Assembly: GCF_002835665.1 (NCBI RefSeq)
Contig: NZ_PIZV01000040.1
Location: forward strand, 1-33,204
From: Chryseobacterium sp. PMSZPI
GTDB taxonomy: Bacteria > Bacteroidota > Bacteroidia > Flavobacteriales > Weeksellaceae
Length of the DNA stretch: 33,204 nucleotides
Direction of reading: 5' to 3'
Shown: positions 18,839 through 25,030 of the stretch, one piece after another
How positions within the stretch are numbered: position 1 is the first letter of the stretch
How the letters are laid out: each line of letters opens with the position of its first letter
Made by a program: the position numbers and the translations under genes
The notes under the pieces: generated by a model
Told to the model about the DNA's origin: nothing
Seen by the model: only the letters and a program-made list of their open reading frames with translations
The model's database searches: none

Positions 18839-18846
18839 TATCTTTG
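18839..18846 (+). promoter_or_regulatory. Promoter -7 element for Crp/Fnr-family gene
   Basis: TATCTTTG fits TAnnTTTG, 20 bases before the ATG at 18867. No clear -33 element is present; the palindrome lies where it would be. Confidence 0.55.
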
Positions 18847-18866
18847 TTTTAGAAAAAATAGAAAAT

Positions 18867-19517
18867 ATGAATGATAGGTCTTTCGTTGTAAATAAATTTG
18901 GCTTCTTAGGTGCTGATTTTTTAGCTGAAATGGAAAAGCATGCTGTTATCATTGACATAAAAGCAAAAACGGAGATTATAAGAGAAGGGCAAAAGAATAA
19001 GTTTGTCCCCTTTTTGATAAAAGGCTCCATCAGAGTTTTTACACTTAATGATGGCAGAGAGCTGATTTATTATTATATTAAACCGAAAGACAGCTGTCTT
19101 ATGACATTCTCTTCCATTCTTACAGATTATATAAGCCGGGTATATGCTGTTGCAGAAGAAGATTCCAAAGCAATCCTGATTCCTGTATCCGTAATACATG
19201 AATGGCTGATCAGGTTTCCGGAAATCAATAAAGTTTTTTACCATGAATATGACCGTCGGTTCTCAGAAGTGATGAATATGGTAAATGATGCTGTATTTCA
19301 CAGACTAGACAAGAGGGTACTTAACTACATAAAACAACAGATTTCATTTACCGGAAAAAATCCTTTAAAAATTACACATCGTGAAATAGCCAATCATTTG
19401 GGAACTTCCAGAGAAGTGATTAGTAGAGTATTAAAAAAAATTGAAAATGAAGGGGAAATTAGACAAACTAAAGAAGGAATAAAAGTTTCTGAAAATGAAA
19501 ATGTTAGATCGTTCTAA
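18867..19517 (+). CDS. Crp/Fnr-family transcriptional regulator
   Basis: A 216-residue one-component regulator. The N-terminal cupin-type effector domain (about 15-125) includes the glycine-rich turn FLIKGSIRVF and the NDGRELIYYYIKP strand pair. A dimerisation helix follows (about 125-160). The C-terminal winged helix-turn-helix (168-200) has KITHREIANHLGTSREVISR as its core. There is only one cysteine (C77), so it is not an iron-sulfur Fnr. The arginine and glutamate expected of a classical cAMP pocket are not evident, and the effector is unknown. It lies directly upstream of the DUF5777-cytochrome operon, with a candidate palindromic operator in between, so it probably controls that operon. 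Confidence 0.9.
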   Translation: MNDRSFVVNKFGFLGADFLAEMEKHAVIIDIKAKTEIIREGQKNKFVPFLIKGSIRVFTLNDGRELIYYYIKPKDSCLMTFSSILTDYISRVYAVAEEDSKAILIPVSVIHEWLIRFPEINKVFYHEYDRRFSEVMNMVNDAVFHRLDKRVLNYIKQQISFTGKNPLKITHREIANHLGTSREVISRVLKKIENEGEIRQTKEGIKVSENENVRSF

Positions 19518-19567
19518 TTTGTATTGTTTTATGTATTTCTGTTTTATGATTGATAGAAATAATTTTT

Positions 19568-19587
19568 TTGGTGACTTTTATCACCAA
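19568..19587. promoter_or_regulatory. Candidate Crp/Fnr-family operator
   Basis: TTGGTGA-N6-TCACCAA is a perfect inverted repeat with 7-bp arms. Its core GGTGA-N6-TCACC differs from the E. coli CRP half-site TGTGA-N6-TCACA by one base per arm. Its centre (19577.5) lies about 44 bp upstream of the start predicted from the -7 element at 19608-19615, close to the -41.5 position of class II activators. Confidence 0.7.
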
Positions 19588-19607
19588 TTTTTGAATACGT
19601 AAGTCTA

Positions 19608-19615
19608 TAAGTTTG
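19608..19615 (+). promoter_or_regulatory. Promoter -7 element for the DUF5777 operon
   Basis: TAAGTTTG fits TAnnTTTG. The nearest TTTG (19590-19593) is only 14 bp upstream, too close for a normal -33 element, which fits a promoter that needs an activator. The predicted start near 19622 leaves a leader of about 22 nt. Confidence 0.55.
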
Positions 19616-19643
19616 TCATATCATAATTTAATTCAAATTGTAT

Positions 19644-20486
19644 ATGACAAAAGCTCTCTTATTTTTGTCAATATTATCATCAGGTTTTGCTTTTGCACAG
19701 GAAGACCTGCTGAAAGATATTGATACTGTTAAAACCAATACGGAAATTTCACAACCTGCTTTCAAAGCATTACAGATCGTTACAGGGCAATCTACAAAAC
19801 TGGCAGCCAAAAAAGAATGGTATATTGTGGTTGCTCATAGGTTTGGAGATATAAGCGCTGGATTTAAAGACTTTTTCGGCCTTGATCATGCTTCAACCAA
19901 ATTGGGAGTTATTTACGGTATTTCGGATGCCGTGTCTGTCAGTCTATCCAGAGAAACGAATATGAAGACGTTTGAAGGAGCAGTCAAATACAGGCTTATA
20001 AGACAAAATGAAAATTTCCCGGTTGATATTGTGGGTTATAATGTAATGGCAGCCAATACGGAACTGAAGAAAGATACCTACCCGAATCTGAAATTCAGTG
20101 ACAGGCTTTCTTATCTTACGCAGGCATTGATCTCAAGACGATTCAATGATAAGCTGTCCTTACAGCTTACTCCTTCTTTTATTCATAAAAACCTTTACGA
20201 ACCCGGTATTGAAAATAAGAATCAGTTGCTGGCCGGTTTGGGAGGACGTTATAAGATCTCAAAACGAATTTCTTTAAATGCAGAATACTTTGTGAATTTT
20301 GATGATCGCAGTTTTTATAAAAATCCACTGTCATTAGGGATGGATATAGAAACCGGGGGACATGTTTTCCAACTTTTACTGACGAATTCCCAGATCAATT
20401 CAGATATAGGATATCTTACCAATGCTACAGGAGCATGGGGAAAAGGACATATTTTCTTTGGGTTTAATCTTTATAGAGTTTTTTAA
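19644..20486 (+). CDS. DUF5777 family outer-membrane beta-barrel protein
   Basis: A 280-residue protein with signal peptide MTKALLFLSILSSGFAFA, then Q. I prefer the ATG at 19644 over the TTG six bases upstream because the signal peptide then starts normally. The VAHRFGDIS and FFGLDHASTKLG segments and the alternating strand pattern through to the terminal phenylalanine (FGFNLYRVF) match the DUF5777 family of predicted outer-membrane barrels. It is the first gene of a tight five-gene operon: the next ATG begins one base after its stop. Function is not established. The neighbouring cytochrome suggests a part in envelope redox chemistry or in delivering a cofactor; that is inference. Confidence 0.85.
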   Translation: MTKALLFLSILSSGFAFAQEDLLKDIDTVKTNTEISQPAFKALQIVTGQSTKLAAKKEWYIVVAHRFGDISAGFKDFFGLDHASTKLGVIYGISDAVSVSLSRETNMKTFEGAVKYRLIRQNENFPVDIVGYNVMAANTELKKDTYPNLKFSDRLSYLTQALISRRFNDKLSLQLTPSFIHKNLYEPGIENKNQLLAGLGGRYKISKRISLNAEYFVNFDDRSFYKNPLSLGMDIETGGHVFQLLLTNSQINSDIGYLTNATGAWGKGHIFFGFNLYRVF

Positions 20487-20487
20487 T

Positions 20488-20835
20488 ATGAAAAAACTAA
20501 CATCCTTATTGATATTGTCGTCACTAGTTATGATGACGGCTTGTGATAGCAGAACGTATGAAGAAATTTCTGTTAATACACCTATTACGGTACCTGTAAA
20601 ATATATGGCAGATGTAAAACCCATTGTAGACAACAGCTGTATAAGCTGTCATTCTGCAGGAAGTTTTAAACCTTTGGCTACCTATGATCAGGTAAAAAAT
20701 AATATAGACGGAATTTTGGACCGTATCCAAAGACCGAATGGAGCTCCTGGTAAAATGCCGCAGGGAGGGTCATTATCTGCGGCCCAGATCAATATTTTTA
20801 TTAAGTGGAAAGCGGACGGATTAAATGAAAATTAA
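20488..20835 (+). CDS. Lipoprotein c-type cytochrome
   Basis: A 115-residue protein. The start at 20488, one base after the upstream stop, gives a lipoprotein signal MKKLTSLLILSSLVMMTAC with the acylated cysteine at 19. The mature part has one haem c motif, CISCH at 51-55 (C51, C54, H55), and a plausible distal methionine, M90 in PGKMPQGG, which corresponds to the MPPG-type loop of small cytochromes c. It ends with the typical helix AAQINIFIKWKADG. It would be a membrane-tethered periplasmic electron carrier. A longer in-frame upstream extension overlaps the previous gene and has no signal, so I rejected it. Confidence 0.92.
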   Translation: MKKLTSLLILSSLVMMTACDSRTYEEISVNTPITVPVKYMADVKPIVDNSCISCHSAGSFKPLATYDQVKNNIDGILDRIQRPNGAPGKMPQGGSLSAAQINIFIKWKADGLNEN

Positions 20836-20845
20836 AAAAACTGAT

Positions 20846-21391
20846 ATGAAAAAATTAACATTAGTAAGCATATTGCTACTTTCTGCAGAGTATGTTTCAG
20901 CACAAAAATACAGTTCTAAAACAGGAAAAGTGACTTTTGAGGCCTCAGTGCCCCTGTTTGATGATATTTTTGCCCAGGATGACAGTAATGTTGTGATTCT
21001 GAACGCAGATAATGGTGAAATGGCATCCGTTTCAACGGTGAAAAACTTTCATTTTAAAACCAAATTAATGGAAGAGCATTTCAACGAGAGCTATGCTGAA
21101 TCTGCAAAATATCCTAAAACAACTTTCAAAGGAAAAATTGTCAATTTTGATAAAACAAAACTTTCTGCCAACCCACAAAAATATACAGTTCAGGGAACTC
21201 TTAATTTTCATGGAGTGGATAAAGCGATTACTTCAGCCGCTACATTATATGCCAAAGATGGTAAAGTATATATGCAGGGCGGTTTTACAGCAAAACCGGC
21301 AGACTATAAAGTTACCATCCCTAAAATGGTTACCAAAAAAGTTGCTGAAAATGTAAATATTGAATACAACTATGTCATGGTAAAACAATGA
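20846..21391 (+). CDS. YceI family periplasmic protein
   Basis: A 181-residue secreted protein of the YceI family, a lipocalin-like barrel that binds isoprenoid or other lipid ligands such as polyprenyl quinones. Signal peptide MKKLTLVSILLLSAEYVSA, then Q. Family features are KYSSKTGKVTFEASVP, the middle EHFNESYAESAKYPKTTFKG, and TVQGTLNFHGVDKAI. I chose the ATG at 20846; an in-frame ATG at 20825 overlaps the cytochrome gene and would spoil the signal peptide. Its stop overlaps the next start (ATGA). A quinone-binding YceI beside a cytochrome suggests electron transfer or quinone handling; that is inference. Confidence 0.88.
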   Translation: MKKLTLVSILLLSAEYVSAQKYSSKTGKVTFEASVPLFDDIFAQDDSNVVILNADNGEMASVSTVKNFHFKTKLMEEHFNESYAESAKYPKTTFKGKIVNFDKTKLSANPQKYTVQGTLNFHGVDKAITSAATLYAKDGKVYMQGGFTAKPADYKVTIPKMVTKKVAENVNIEYNYVMVKQ

Positions 21392-21912
21392 GAAGTATCA
21401 TTTTAATATTAGGATTTTTTTTGAGCATATGCTTATCTGCTCAGGAAAAAGCAAAATCAATATTTGATATTGCCAGAAGCGGAACAGTTGCTGAAGTTCA
21501 GGAATTGATGAAACAAAATCCGAACGTTATTAACGAGATTAATGAAAATGGATTTTCACCTCTTATTTTGGCGTGTTACAGAGGAAATATAAACGTTGCT
21601 GATTTTCTGATTGACAACGTAAAAGATGTAAATTATAAAAGCCGTGAGGGTACAGCTCTGGCAGGTCTTGCCATAAAATACAACAAGGATCTGGTAGAAC
21701 ATCTCTTAAAGAAAAAGGCAGACCCGAATATTGCAGATGCCACCGGATATACCCCTTTATTCTGGGCTGTAAAATTCGGAAATAAAGACTTGATTGAACA
21801 ACTGCTTAAGTATAAAGCCGATAAAACAAAGAAGGATTCAATGGGAATGACTCCCTTTGAATATGCATTACAAACTAATAATAAGGAAATTATTAATCTT
21901 TTAAAAAATTGA
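21388..21912 (+). CDS. Secreted ankyrin repeat protein
   Basis: A 174-residue protein with signal peptide MRSIILILGFFLSICLSA, then Q, followed by four to five ankyrin repeats. Recognisable repeat cores are NGFSPLILACYRGNINVADF, the degenerate EGTALAGLAIKYNKDLVEHL, TGYTPLFWAVKFGNKDLIEQ and MGMTPFEYALQTNNKEI. It would be a periplasmic protein-protein adaptor. Periplasmic ankyrin proteins next to redox enzymes are known in other bacteria (AnkB of Pseudomonas aeruginosa supports catalase KatB). Start and stop overlap or abut the neighbouring genes, so it is translationally coupled in the operon. Confidence 0.88.
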   Translation: MRSIILILGFFLSICLSAQEKAKSIFDIARSGTVAEVQELMKQNPNVINEINENGFSPLILACYRGNINVADFLIDNVKDVNYKSREGTALAGLAIKYNKDLVEHLLKKKADPNIADATGYTPLFWAVKFGNKDLIEQLLKYKADKTKKDSMGMTPFEYALQTNNKEIINLLKN

Positions 21913-21913
21913 T

Positions 21914-22663
21914 ATGAAAAAAATTTTACTCACATTTAGTATGGTCCTTGTCAATTTTGCATGGGCTCAGTTTTCGTCAGGAACGGTAACCCTTCCGGTA
22001 ACCGCTATGACGGTAAAATTAGACACAACCCCTACAGGAGTAACGATTACAGTGACAGGAGATAGTAACTCTATGCTTGGGATTGGCTTTGGAAGTGTAG
22101 GGATGGGAGCAGGTGCTGATGGATTTATTTATAACTCTTCGGCTAACCGGGATTATTCATTCAGTGGTGGAGTTAATCCTCCGACTGCTGATGCTTCCCA
22201 AGACTGGATTGAAACTTCGAATACTGTATCCGGGTCTACTAGAACCTTAGTAGCTACAAGATCGCTTTCAGGAGGTGCTGGGGATTTTGCCATTGCGAAT
22301 GCTGCGGGAACAATTAATATCTTCTACTCACGCAAAAGTGGAGGGACCTCTTTGGGCTATCACGATGCAGGAAGAGGGTATGCTGTATTAACGATGACTG
22401 CATCTACTTTATCAACCAATGAAACTGTAGTTAACAGTAAGAAGGTAAGCATTTACCCAAATCCTGCAACGTCATTAGTGAATTTTAAAAACTCAGATAA
22501 AATAAAGTCCGTTGATATTTATGAAACAAGTGGCAGAAAGGTAAAATCGGTAAAACCGGAAGGAGAAAATATCAGTGTTGAAGATCTTAGATCGGGAAGC
22601 TACTATTTTGAAATTCAGTTTAAAGATGGAAGCATATCGTATGAAAAATTGATTAAAGAATAA
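21914..22663 (+). CDS. DOMON-like domain protein with T9SS type A sorting domain
   Basis: A 249-residue exported protein. Signal peptide at about 1-18 (MKKILLTFSMVLVNFAWA). Residues 20-165 look like a DOMON domain: NSMLGIGFGSVGMGAGADGF with M54 and M64, and GYHDAGRGYAVL with H150. A methionine plus a late histidine is the haem b ligand pair in cellobiose-dehydrogenase-type DOMON domains, so haem binding is plausible. Residues 175-249 are a T9SS sorting domain (VSIYPNPATSLVNF, then SGRKVKSV and the SYYFEIQF strand). It is the last gene of the operon, one base after the ankyrin stop, and a terminator follows. It may be a surface-exposed electron carrier; sugar binding is the alternative DOMON function. 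Confidence 0.75.
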   Translation: MKKILLTFSMVLVNFAWAQFSSGTVTLPVTAMTVKLDTTPTGVTITVTGDSNSMLGIGFGSVGMGAGADGFIYNSSANRDYSFSGGVNPPTADASQDWIETSNTVSGSTRTLVATRSLSGGAGDFAIANAAGTINIFYSRKSGGTSLGYHDAGRGYAVLTMTASTLSTNETVVNSKKVSIYPNPATSLVNFKNSDKIKSVDIYETSGRKVKSVKPEGENISVEDLRSGSYYFEIQFKDGSISYEKLIKE

Positions 22664-22697
22664 TTTCAGAAAAAACATACCTAAATATTTTTATAAA

Positions 22698-22733
22698 AAT
22701 AATACCTCTGGTTTTTCAGGGGTATTATTATTT
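22698..22733 (+). terminator. Terminator of the DUF5777-DOMON operon
   Basis: AATAATACCTCTG (22698-22710) pairs with CAGGGGTATTATT (22717-22729) with one G-U pair across a GTTTTT loop, followed by ATTTT. Confidence 0.85.
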
Positions 22734-22774
22734 TAACTGAATTCGGGATAAGAACTTTTTATTTTAATCAGGAT

Positions 22775-22921
22775 GAAGCTGAGAGCTTGAAGAAGGAAGT
22801 TATTCAGGTTATAAAGAACAGTTTTTTCTGTATTTTCATCTTTTTTAAACAGTGATGCTAGTAATTTATGGTAACCATCTATAGATGATGGGACCGTACA
22901 TCCTCCCTCTTTCAGCTTCCA
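22775..22921. repeat. Probable heptad inverted-repeat element (fourth copy)
   Basis: The left arm is GAAGCTG, AGAGCTT, GAAGAAG, GAAGTTA (22775-22802). The right arm is CATCCTC, CCTCTTT, CAGCTTC, CA (22899-22921). Bases 22775-22785 pair with 22909-22919 (11 bp, one G-U). The minus strand is also open from about 22940 to 22737, for just under 70 codons, reading NYDLDYWKLKEGGC and ending in SYPEFS before a stop, with no good early start codon. It could instead be a gene remnant. The 22664-23043 gap otherwise holds only the terminator and a promoter. Confidence 0.5.
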
Positions 22922-23024
22922 ATAATCTAAATCATAATTTCTTTAACCCGAACTCCTATGTTTATTTTATATATTGTCTAAAGTATTAAAATCCTTTATT
23001 ACAAGGGGATTGGTAGATTTTTTA

Positions 23025-23032
23025 TATATTTG
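23025..23032 (+). promoter_or_regulatory. Promoter -7 element for the GrpB-CDA-GNAT genes
   Basis: TATATTTG fits TAnnTTTG. The predicted start near 23039 is only 5 to 11 bases before the possible start codons, so the message would be almost leaderless. No clear -33 is seen. Confidence 0.5.
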
Positions 23033-23049
23033 TATGTAAACCGATGCCA

Positions 23050-23649
23050 ATGAAAATCACTGTTGAACAATACAATCCTTCCTGGAAAATACAATTTGAT
23101 TCTATTAAAAATGAATTGGAAAAAAATATTGGTTTTTTAAGTCCAAGAATTGAACATATCGGAAGTACATCTGTAGAAGGACTATCTGCAAAGCCTATTA
23201 TTGATATTATGATCGGGATAAAGGATGAAGAAGAGTTAGATAAAATTCCAGTTTTACTACAAGGGCAAGATTATGTTTATTATGAAAAGTATAATAAAGA
23301 TATGCCGTATCGTCGTTTCTTTATTAAACTTATAGATCGGCCCCGGAAATTGGATCTTCCGGAAATTATTCATACTAACGATGAAATTCCTGAAAAAATT
23401 CACGATCATACACTTCGTATCGCTCATATCCATGTGATTCCTATTTCTTCTGAACATTGGACACGTCATATTGCATTTCGGGACTATTTGCGTACACACC
23501 GTGAAATAAAAGACGAATATCAGCACTTGAAAGAGTATCTGAGTCAAAAAGAATGGTATGACGGGAATGATTATAACGAAGGAAAAGATCCATTTATTAA
23601 AAGAGCAGAGCAAAAGGCTGTTCAATGGTATGTAGAACTTCAAAAATAA
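23050..23649 (+). CDS. GrpB family protein (UPF0157)
   Basis: A 199-residue protein of the GrpB/UPF0157 family, related to the nucleotidyltransferase fold. The family core is ITVEQYNPSWKIQFDSIKNE followed by RIEHIGSTSVEGLSAKPIID, where GSTSVEGL and the nearby DIM match the Gly-Ser...Asp pattern of that fold. The C-terminus ends with the usual YNEGKDPFIKRAEQKA helix. An ATG six bases upstream (23044) is possible and adds two residues. It is cytosolic and its biochemical role is unsettled. The deaminase gene starts nine bases after its stop. Confidence 0.92.
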   Translation: MKITVEQYNPSWKIQFDSIKNELEKNIGFLSPRIEHIGSTSVEGLSAKPIIDIMIGIKDEEELDKIPVLLQGQDYVYYEKYNKDMPYRRFFIKLIDRPRKLDLPEIIHTNDEIPEKIHDHTLRIAHIHVIPISSEHWTRHIAFRDYLRTHREIKDEYQHLKEYLSQKEWYDGNDYNEGKDPFIKRAEQKAVQWYVELQK

Positions 23650-23658
23650 TTTTGGCTT

Positions 23659-24054
23659 ATGAGAAAAGACTTAAAGGAAATAGCCAGTCAGTTTGCGAAA
23701 TCCAAAACGCTGAATGACTTTATAGAATATGGAGGTGTAGCAGCTGCTATTGAAACGGTCCGGGGGAATGTATATACCGGCATTAGTATAGATACAGCCT
23801 GTTCTATGGGATTTTGTGCCGAACATAGTGCTGTGGCTGAAATGTTGAAAAATGGAGAACATCATATTAAGGCAGTAGTTGCAGTAGGAAATGATGGTAG
23901 TGCTGTACCACCATGCGGACGATGCAGAGAATTGATGAGCCAATTGTCCAAAGAGAACCTTAATGCTGTCATAGAAGTGAAAAACGGAGTCTTTGTCACT
24001 TTAAAAGAACTGATGCCTTACGACTGGAAAGAAGATCTCAAAAACGAGTGGTAA
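23659..24054 (+). CDS. Cytidine deaminase-like zinc enzyme
   Basis: A 131-residue deaminase. The zinc site is C53 with catalytic E55 in FCAEHSA, and C86 with C89 in PPCGRCRELM, which is the same spacing and numbering as the tetrameric cytidine deaminase of Bacillus subtilis (three cysteines). Such enzymes convert cytidine and deoxycytidine to uridine forms in pyrimidine salvage. Length fits the family. Blasticidin S deaminase and related drug deaminases share the same motifs, so the substrate is uncertain; the company of a GrpB-like and an acetyltransferase gene could fit either salvage or detoxification. The C-terminus ELMPYDWKEDL is also typical of the drug-deaminase branch. Confidence 0.88.
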   Translation: MRKDLKEIASQFAKSKTLNDFIEYGGVAAAIETVRGNVYTGISIDTACSMGFCAEHSAVAEMLKNGEHHIKAVVAVGNDGSAVPPCGRCRELMSQLSKENLNAVIEVKNGVFVTLKELMPYDWKEDLKNEW

Positions 24055-24088
24055 TTTTTAATCTAATACTTTTTAATATAAACACCAA

Positions 24089-24937
24089 ATGGAATTCAAA
24101 ACATTAGCTCATGTCGCAATAGATGAACTTTTAGCAGTATTTAATCTTTCATTTTCCGACTACGTTATCCCTTTTCATTTAACAAAAGAAATGCTTACTT
24201 CAAAAATTGCAGCTGAAAAATTGGATATGAATTTATCAGTAGGAACCTTTGACGAAGGGCTGCTGGTAGGCTTCATCCTTCAAGCTGAAAAAATTGAGAA
24301 TGGGAAAAAAATTATCTATAATGGAGGAACAGGAGTAATTCCGGAAAGTAGAGGAAAAGGATTAGTGAGAAAGATGTACGATTTTATCATTCCTATATTG
24401 AAAGAAAGAGATGCTGATATTTTACTCCTTGAAGTGATTGAAGGGAATGAAAAGGCGATCAGAGCTTATGAAAATTTAGGATTCAATACCGTAAGAAGAT
24501 TGCTTTGTTTCAACGGAAATATTACTCAGGGAAAAAGGAATAATGATGTATCTGTAAAAGCATTGAAAGATTTTCAATGGAAAACACTATGTTCTTTCTG
24601 GGATATTGAGCCTTCATGGCAGGGGTCTGTGTATGCACTAGATCCAATGCCGGAAAGCTATACTGCTTTAGGAGCTTATGAAGGGGAGAAGCTTGTTGGG
24701 TATATCGTTTATAGCGCCACCGCAAAAAAGGTTTATCAAATTGCTGTAGATAAAAGCTATAGAAAACAAGGAATAGGGACAACACTTTTTAATGCCATTG
24801 GAGAACAAAATGAATGGCAATCCATCTCTCTGAATAATGTAGATGATTCGTCGGAAAATACGAGTACATTTCTCAGCGAAAAAATTGGTCTCAAAAATTG
24901 GTTATCACAGTTTGAAATGAAACGATTGCTTAACTAA
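24089..24937 (+). CDS. Double-GNAT-domain N-acetyltransferase
   Basis: A 282-residue protein with two Gcn5-related acetyltransferase domains. The first has the acetyl-CoA motif VIPESRGKGL at 83-92 and the ENLGF end at 128-132. The second has VDKSYRKQGIG at 220-230. In tandem GNATs often only one half is catalytic; both motifs look usable here. Substrate unknown. It begins 34 bases after the deaminase stop with no promoter of its own visible, and the terminator at 24966 closes the unit. Confidence 0.9.
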   Translation: MEFKTLAHVAIDELLAVFNLSFSDYVIPFHLTKEMLTSKIAAEKLDMNLSVGTFDEGLLVGFILQAEKIENGKKIIYNGGTGVIPESRGKGLVRKMYDFIIPILKERDADILLLEVIEGNEKAIRAYENLGFNTVRRLLCFNGNITQGKRNNDVSVKALKDFQWKTLCSFWDIEPSWQGSVYALDPMPESYTALGAYEGEKLVGYIVYSATAKKVYQIAVDKSYRKQGIGTTLFNAIGEQNEWQSISLNNVDDSSENTSTFLSEKIGLKNWLSQFEMKRLLN

Positions 24938-24965
24938 TTCTATTCATTCTGATTATATAAAATAA

Positions 24966-24990
24966 AAATGGCCGGAATTTCCGGCCATTT
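24966..24990. terminator. Bidirectional terminator between convergent genes
   Basis: AAATGGCCGG (24966-24975), loop AATTT, CCGGCCATTT (24981-24990). It is preceded by A-rich and followed by T-containing sequence, and lies between the GNAT gene and the convergent minus-strand gene. Confidence 0.85.
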
Positions 24991-25030
24991 CAAATTCTCA
25001 TTTAAAGAATTTAATAAAGGGATGATTTAA

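Noticed and set aside
19128..19637. Iron-sulfur Fnr-type oxygen sensor
   Set aside because: The regulator has one cysteine only (C77), not the four needed for a cluster.
22493..22678. Minus-strand open frame opposite the end of the DOMON gene
   Set aside because: It overlaps the T9SS tail of a well-supported gene and lacks any family feature.
23257..23943. Minus-strand open frames opposite the GrpB-like and deaminase genes
   Set aside because: They are shadows of two clearly recognised enzymes on the plus strand.
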